Shown in pieces: positions 62,193 through 64,000 of a DNA stretch of 64,000 bases. The notes under the pieces were generated by a model. The model searched no databases, was not told the DNA's origin, and worked only from the letters and a program-made list of their open reading frames with translations. The translations under genes were made by a program, and so were the position numbers. Each line of letters starts with the position of its first letter. Positions within the stretch are counted from its first letter, which is position 1. The stretch is from Terrimonas_A sp036262095 (GTDB lineage Bacteria; Bacteroidota; Bacteroidia; Chitinophagales; Chitinophagaceae): positions 1 through 64,000 of the forward strand of contig DATAJQ010000050.1 of assembly GCA_036262095.1 (NCBI GenBank), read 5' to 3'.

Positions 62193-63789
62193 AAGTTGTA
62201 TTTTGTTGATTGAACGAAAGTGTGAAAATGGTCCCCTGATGCAGTACGCTATCACATTTTATTGATCCATTCATCAGTTCGGCATATTTTGATACAATAT
62301 GCAACCCAAGCCCTGTACCCTGAATATTGATCGCATTCCTGCCCCGGAAAAACCGCTCGGTCAGATGTTGCTGATCTTCCGGCGAAATACCTGTGCCATG
62401 ATCCTCTACAGACAATTTGAGTAAGCCGTCTTCGTGAGAAGTGAGGACGTTGATGGAACCGGTCGGCGGAGAGAATTTACTGGCGTTGGAGATCAGGTTC
62501 ATGATAATATGTCTAAAGAGGGAGATGTCCAGTATTACTTCGGCATCACCGGTATGCTCATACTGGATATATTGTTCCTTTTTTAAGCTGACCCTGATCT
62601 CATCTATGGCAGACAGCATTAGTTTATAGATATCAAATTTCTGATACTTTACATGGATCTTTCCTTCTTCAATCTTTCCTACGCTCAGGAAATCGTTAAG
62701 TATGTCCGTTAACATGTTTACCGACGAAACGATCCGCTGAATGTGTTTTTGTTGTTTTGTGCTGTCTGCTCCTGTAGTATACTGTTCCAGTAAATAGGCG
62801 GACGACAGTACCGTGCTTAAAGGTGTGCGGAATTCGTGTGAGGCCATGGATACAAAACGTGATTTGAGTTCACTTAATTCTTTTTCTTTTTCCAATGATC
62901 TGTAAAGTTCTTCCCTGGAAATTTCCAGTTGCCGGATGGCATATTTCAACTCCCTGGTTCTGAGTTCCACGATCTCCTCAAGTTCATCATTGAGTTTTTT
63001 AATTTCTACTTCGTTCTTCTTCCTGATAGTAATATCGCTGATAAATGCCACCACATAGGATTCGTCATTAAGCATATAATTAGTGAGACTGACTTCTACA
63101 GGAAATTCTTCTCCACTTTTCTTTACAGCGAATAAATCCATGCCAAGCCCCATCGGTCTGTTGTTTGGGTGATGCAGGTACTGGTTTCTATGCTCTTCGT
63201 GCTTGCTATGGAAGCGAGCAGGGATCAGCATTTCGATCTTCTTATTCAACACCTCCTTTTTTTCATAGCCAAAGAGCTTCAGCGCAGAAAGGTTAATGTC
63301 GATGATCTCCCCACGTTGATTGGTTTCAAGAATTCCCATGCTGGCATGTTCCAGCAGGGCCATAAAACGCTGTTTGTCCTGTGCGATCTTGAGTTCGCTT
63401 TGCTTCAACTGATCGATCTTGTCGATCACCACCATGAAATAATTTATATTGTTTTTTGAGAATGAACGGATCGAAGATTCTGCCCAGAAAGTATGGCCAT
63501 GTTTTGAAATATATTCAACCCTTTCCCTGAATATGCCACGGTCTTTGGCGGTCTTCAGCCGGGTTTGCCAGACACTGTTTGTTAAACTGTCTTTTCGAAG
63601 AATGCCAAGATCCTGCAGTTCCATATCCACATGACCGATCAATCCAAAAAGGGAAAGCCATGCCTGGTTGCAAAACACAATCCGGCCATCTGGTTCACTG
63701 ATGACAGCAGCGCCTTCCTGCAGGCTATTACACACGGCTTCCAGGAAGTCATTTTTAGTATCATGCACAGATGAGTGGTGCGGCTTCAT
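62170..63789 (-). CDS. Cytoplasmic PAS-domain sensor histidine kinase
   Basis: 539 aa with no membrane segment, so a soluble sensor. PAS domains at about 20-125 and 140-260 (ASMGILETNQRGEIIDINLSAL) are followed by a coiled-coil linker, a HisKA domain with His318 (SMASHEFRTPLS) and an HATPase domain (about 425-530: NLISNASKFS, GTGLGLHIVSKYAEL). PAS sensing of redox or a small ligand is typical but no heme or FMN residue can be named. It is co-transcribed with, and overlaps, the receiver-CRP regulator, its likely partner. Confidence 0.92.
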   Translation of the reverse strand: MKPHHSSVHDTKNDFLEAVCNSLQEGAAVISEPDGRIVFCNQAWLSLFGLIGHVDMELQDLGILRKDSLTNSVWQTRLKTAKDRGIFRERVEYISKHGHTFWAESSIRSFSKNNINYFMVVIDKIDQLKQSELKIAQDKQRFMALLEHASMGILETNQRGEIIDINLSALKLFGYEKKEVLNKKIEMLIPARFHSKHEEHRNQYLHHPNNRPMGLGMDLFAVKKSGEEFPVEVSLTNYMLNDESYVVAFISDITIRKKNEVEIKKLNDELEEIVELRTRELKYAIRQLEISREELYRSLEKEKELSELKSRFVSMASHEFRTPLSTVLSSAYLLEQYTTGADSTKQQKHIQRIVSSVNMLTDILNDFLSVGKIEEGKIHVKYQKFDIYKLMLSAIDEIRVSLKKEQYIQYEHTGDAEVILDISLFRHIIMNLISNASKFSPPTGSINVLTSHEDGLLKLSVEDHGTGISPEDQQHLTERFFRGRNAINIQGTGLGLHIVSKYAELMNGSIKCDSVLHQGTIFTLSFNQQNTTYEEDPVN

Positions 63790-64000
63790 GCTAACATGAT
63801 GTTTGATAGTTATCCGTCTACTGATCTGCTTTAAACAATAATCTTATTACTATAGACCCGCAATAGGAAAGCGGAGCGAATAGAAATACATCCATGGGAT
63901 GGAAACAAAAGTTTTGAAAGGGCCGGACCAATGCGCTGCTGCAAAATCTTAAGCAAGACGCATGTTTCAAATGATATAACTCATTAAGCGCGTTGATTAC

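Noticed and set aside
63790..64000. Possible gene or RNA at the right edge
   Set aside because: No ORF or tRNA-like fold; only a short CATCC/GGATG dyad near 63890.
1..64000. CRISPR arrays, rRNA, tRNA, prophage or complete insertion sequences
   Set aside because: No repeat-spacer pattern, transposase, integrase or RNA gene was recognised anywhere in the window.

Overview
The window looks like chromosome of a Bacteroidota bacterium, most likely family Chitinophagaceae (inference). Pointers are a SusC/SusD pair, a T9SS-like C-terminal tail, many secreted proteins and SusD-type lipoproteins, LytS/LytTR and receiver-CRP regulators, a NagB/PIG-L fusion, and the lack of clear Shine-Dalgarno sites. 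No rRNA, tRNA, CRISPR array or complete insertion sequence was seen.

Layout. 0-3 kb (- strand): two GNAT acetyltransferases and a cytochrome c oxidase subunit I gene with a structured leader. 3.0-3.45 kb: an intergenic region holding a nested hairpin, a 16-bp palindrome and a stand-alone + strand terminator. 3.45-5.1 kb: a secreted beta-helix-like protein. 5.1-9.6 kb: an AraC regulator divergent from a three-gene unit (PhyH dioxygenase, GH144-like glucanase, Tat-exported Gfo/Idh/MocA oxidoreductase). 9.6-13 kb: two uncharacterised secreted proteins. 13.2-16.9 kb: a TlpA-like thioredoxin with a LytS/LytTR two-component system. 16.9-21.9 kb: a ClC protein and a tricorn-like protease, separated by a terminator and a long near-perfect inverted repeat.

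22-43.8 kb is the centrepiece: an amino-sugar polysaccharide utilisation locus. A ROK repressor is divergent from an AmpG-like MFS permease. This is followed by an unknown secreted protein, SusC, SusD, a surface lipoprotein, a GHL10-family glycosidase, a metallophosphoesterase, a sialate-O-acetylesterase-like enzyme, a NagX/DUF5009 membrane protein, a DUF4434 protein, an AGE epimerase, an SGNH esterase and a NagB/PIG-L fusion. The gene set fits capture of an O-acetylated GlcNAc- or ManNAc-containing glycan, its trimming in the envelope, import, and conversion to fructose-6-phosphate. Denuded peptidoglycan glycan strands are one candidate substrate, because GHL10 includes E. coli DigH and the permease resembles AmpG. 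An intrinsic terminator splits the binding proteins from the enzymes.

44-53.8 kb: an S9 peptidase, a GH123/DUF6067-like glycosidase, an unknown secreted protein and a GH127 enzyme with an N-terminal LamG-like domain. 53.8-55.1 kb is AT-rich, with small unknown genes and an apparently frameshifted mini-lipoprotein. 55.1-59.2 kb: a degenerate receiver-only protein, two flavin oxidoreductases, a broken peptidase E-like gene and a RibD-C protein. 59.5-63.8 kb: an UPF0104-type membrane protein, a small coiled-coil protein, and a PAS histidine kinase overlapping a receiver-CRP regulator.

Start sites given here are often internal to the longest open frame. TTG/GTG extensions were rejected where an ATG gives a normal signal peptide or domain start.
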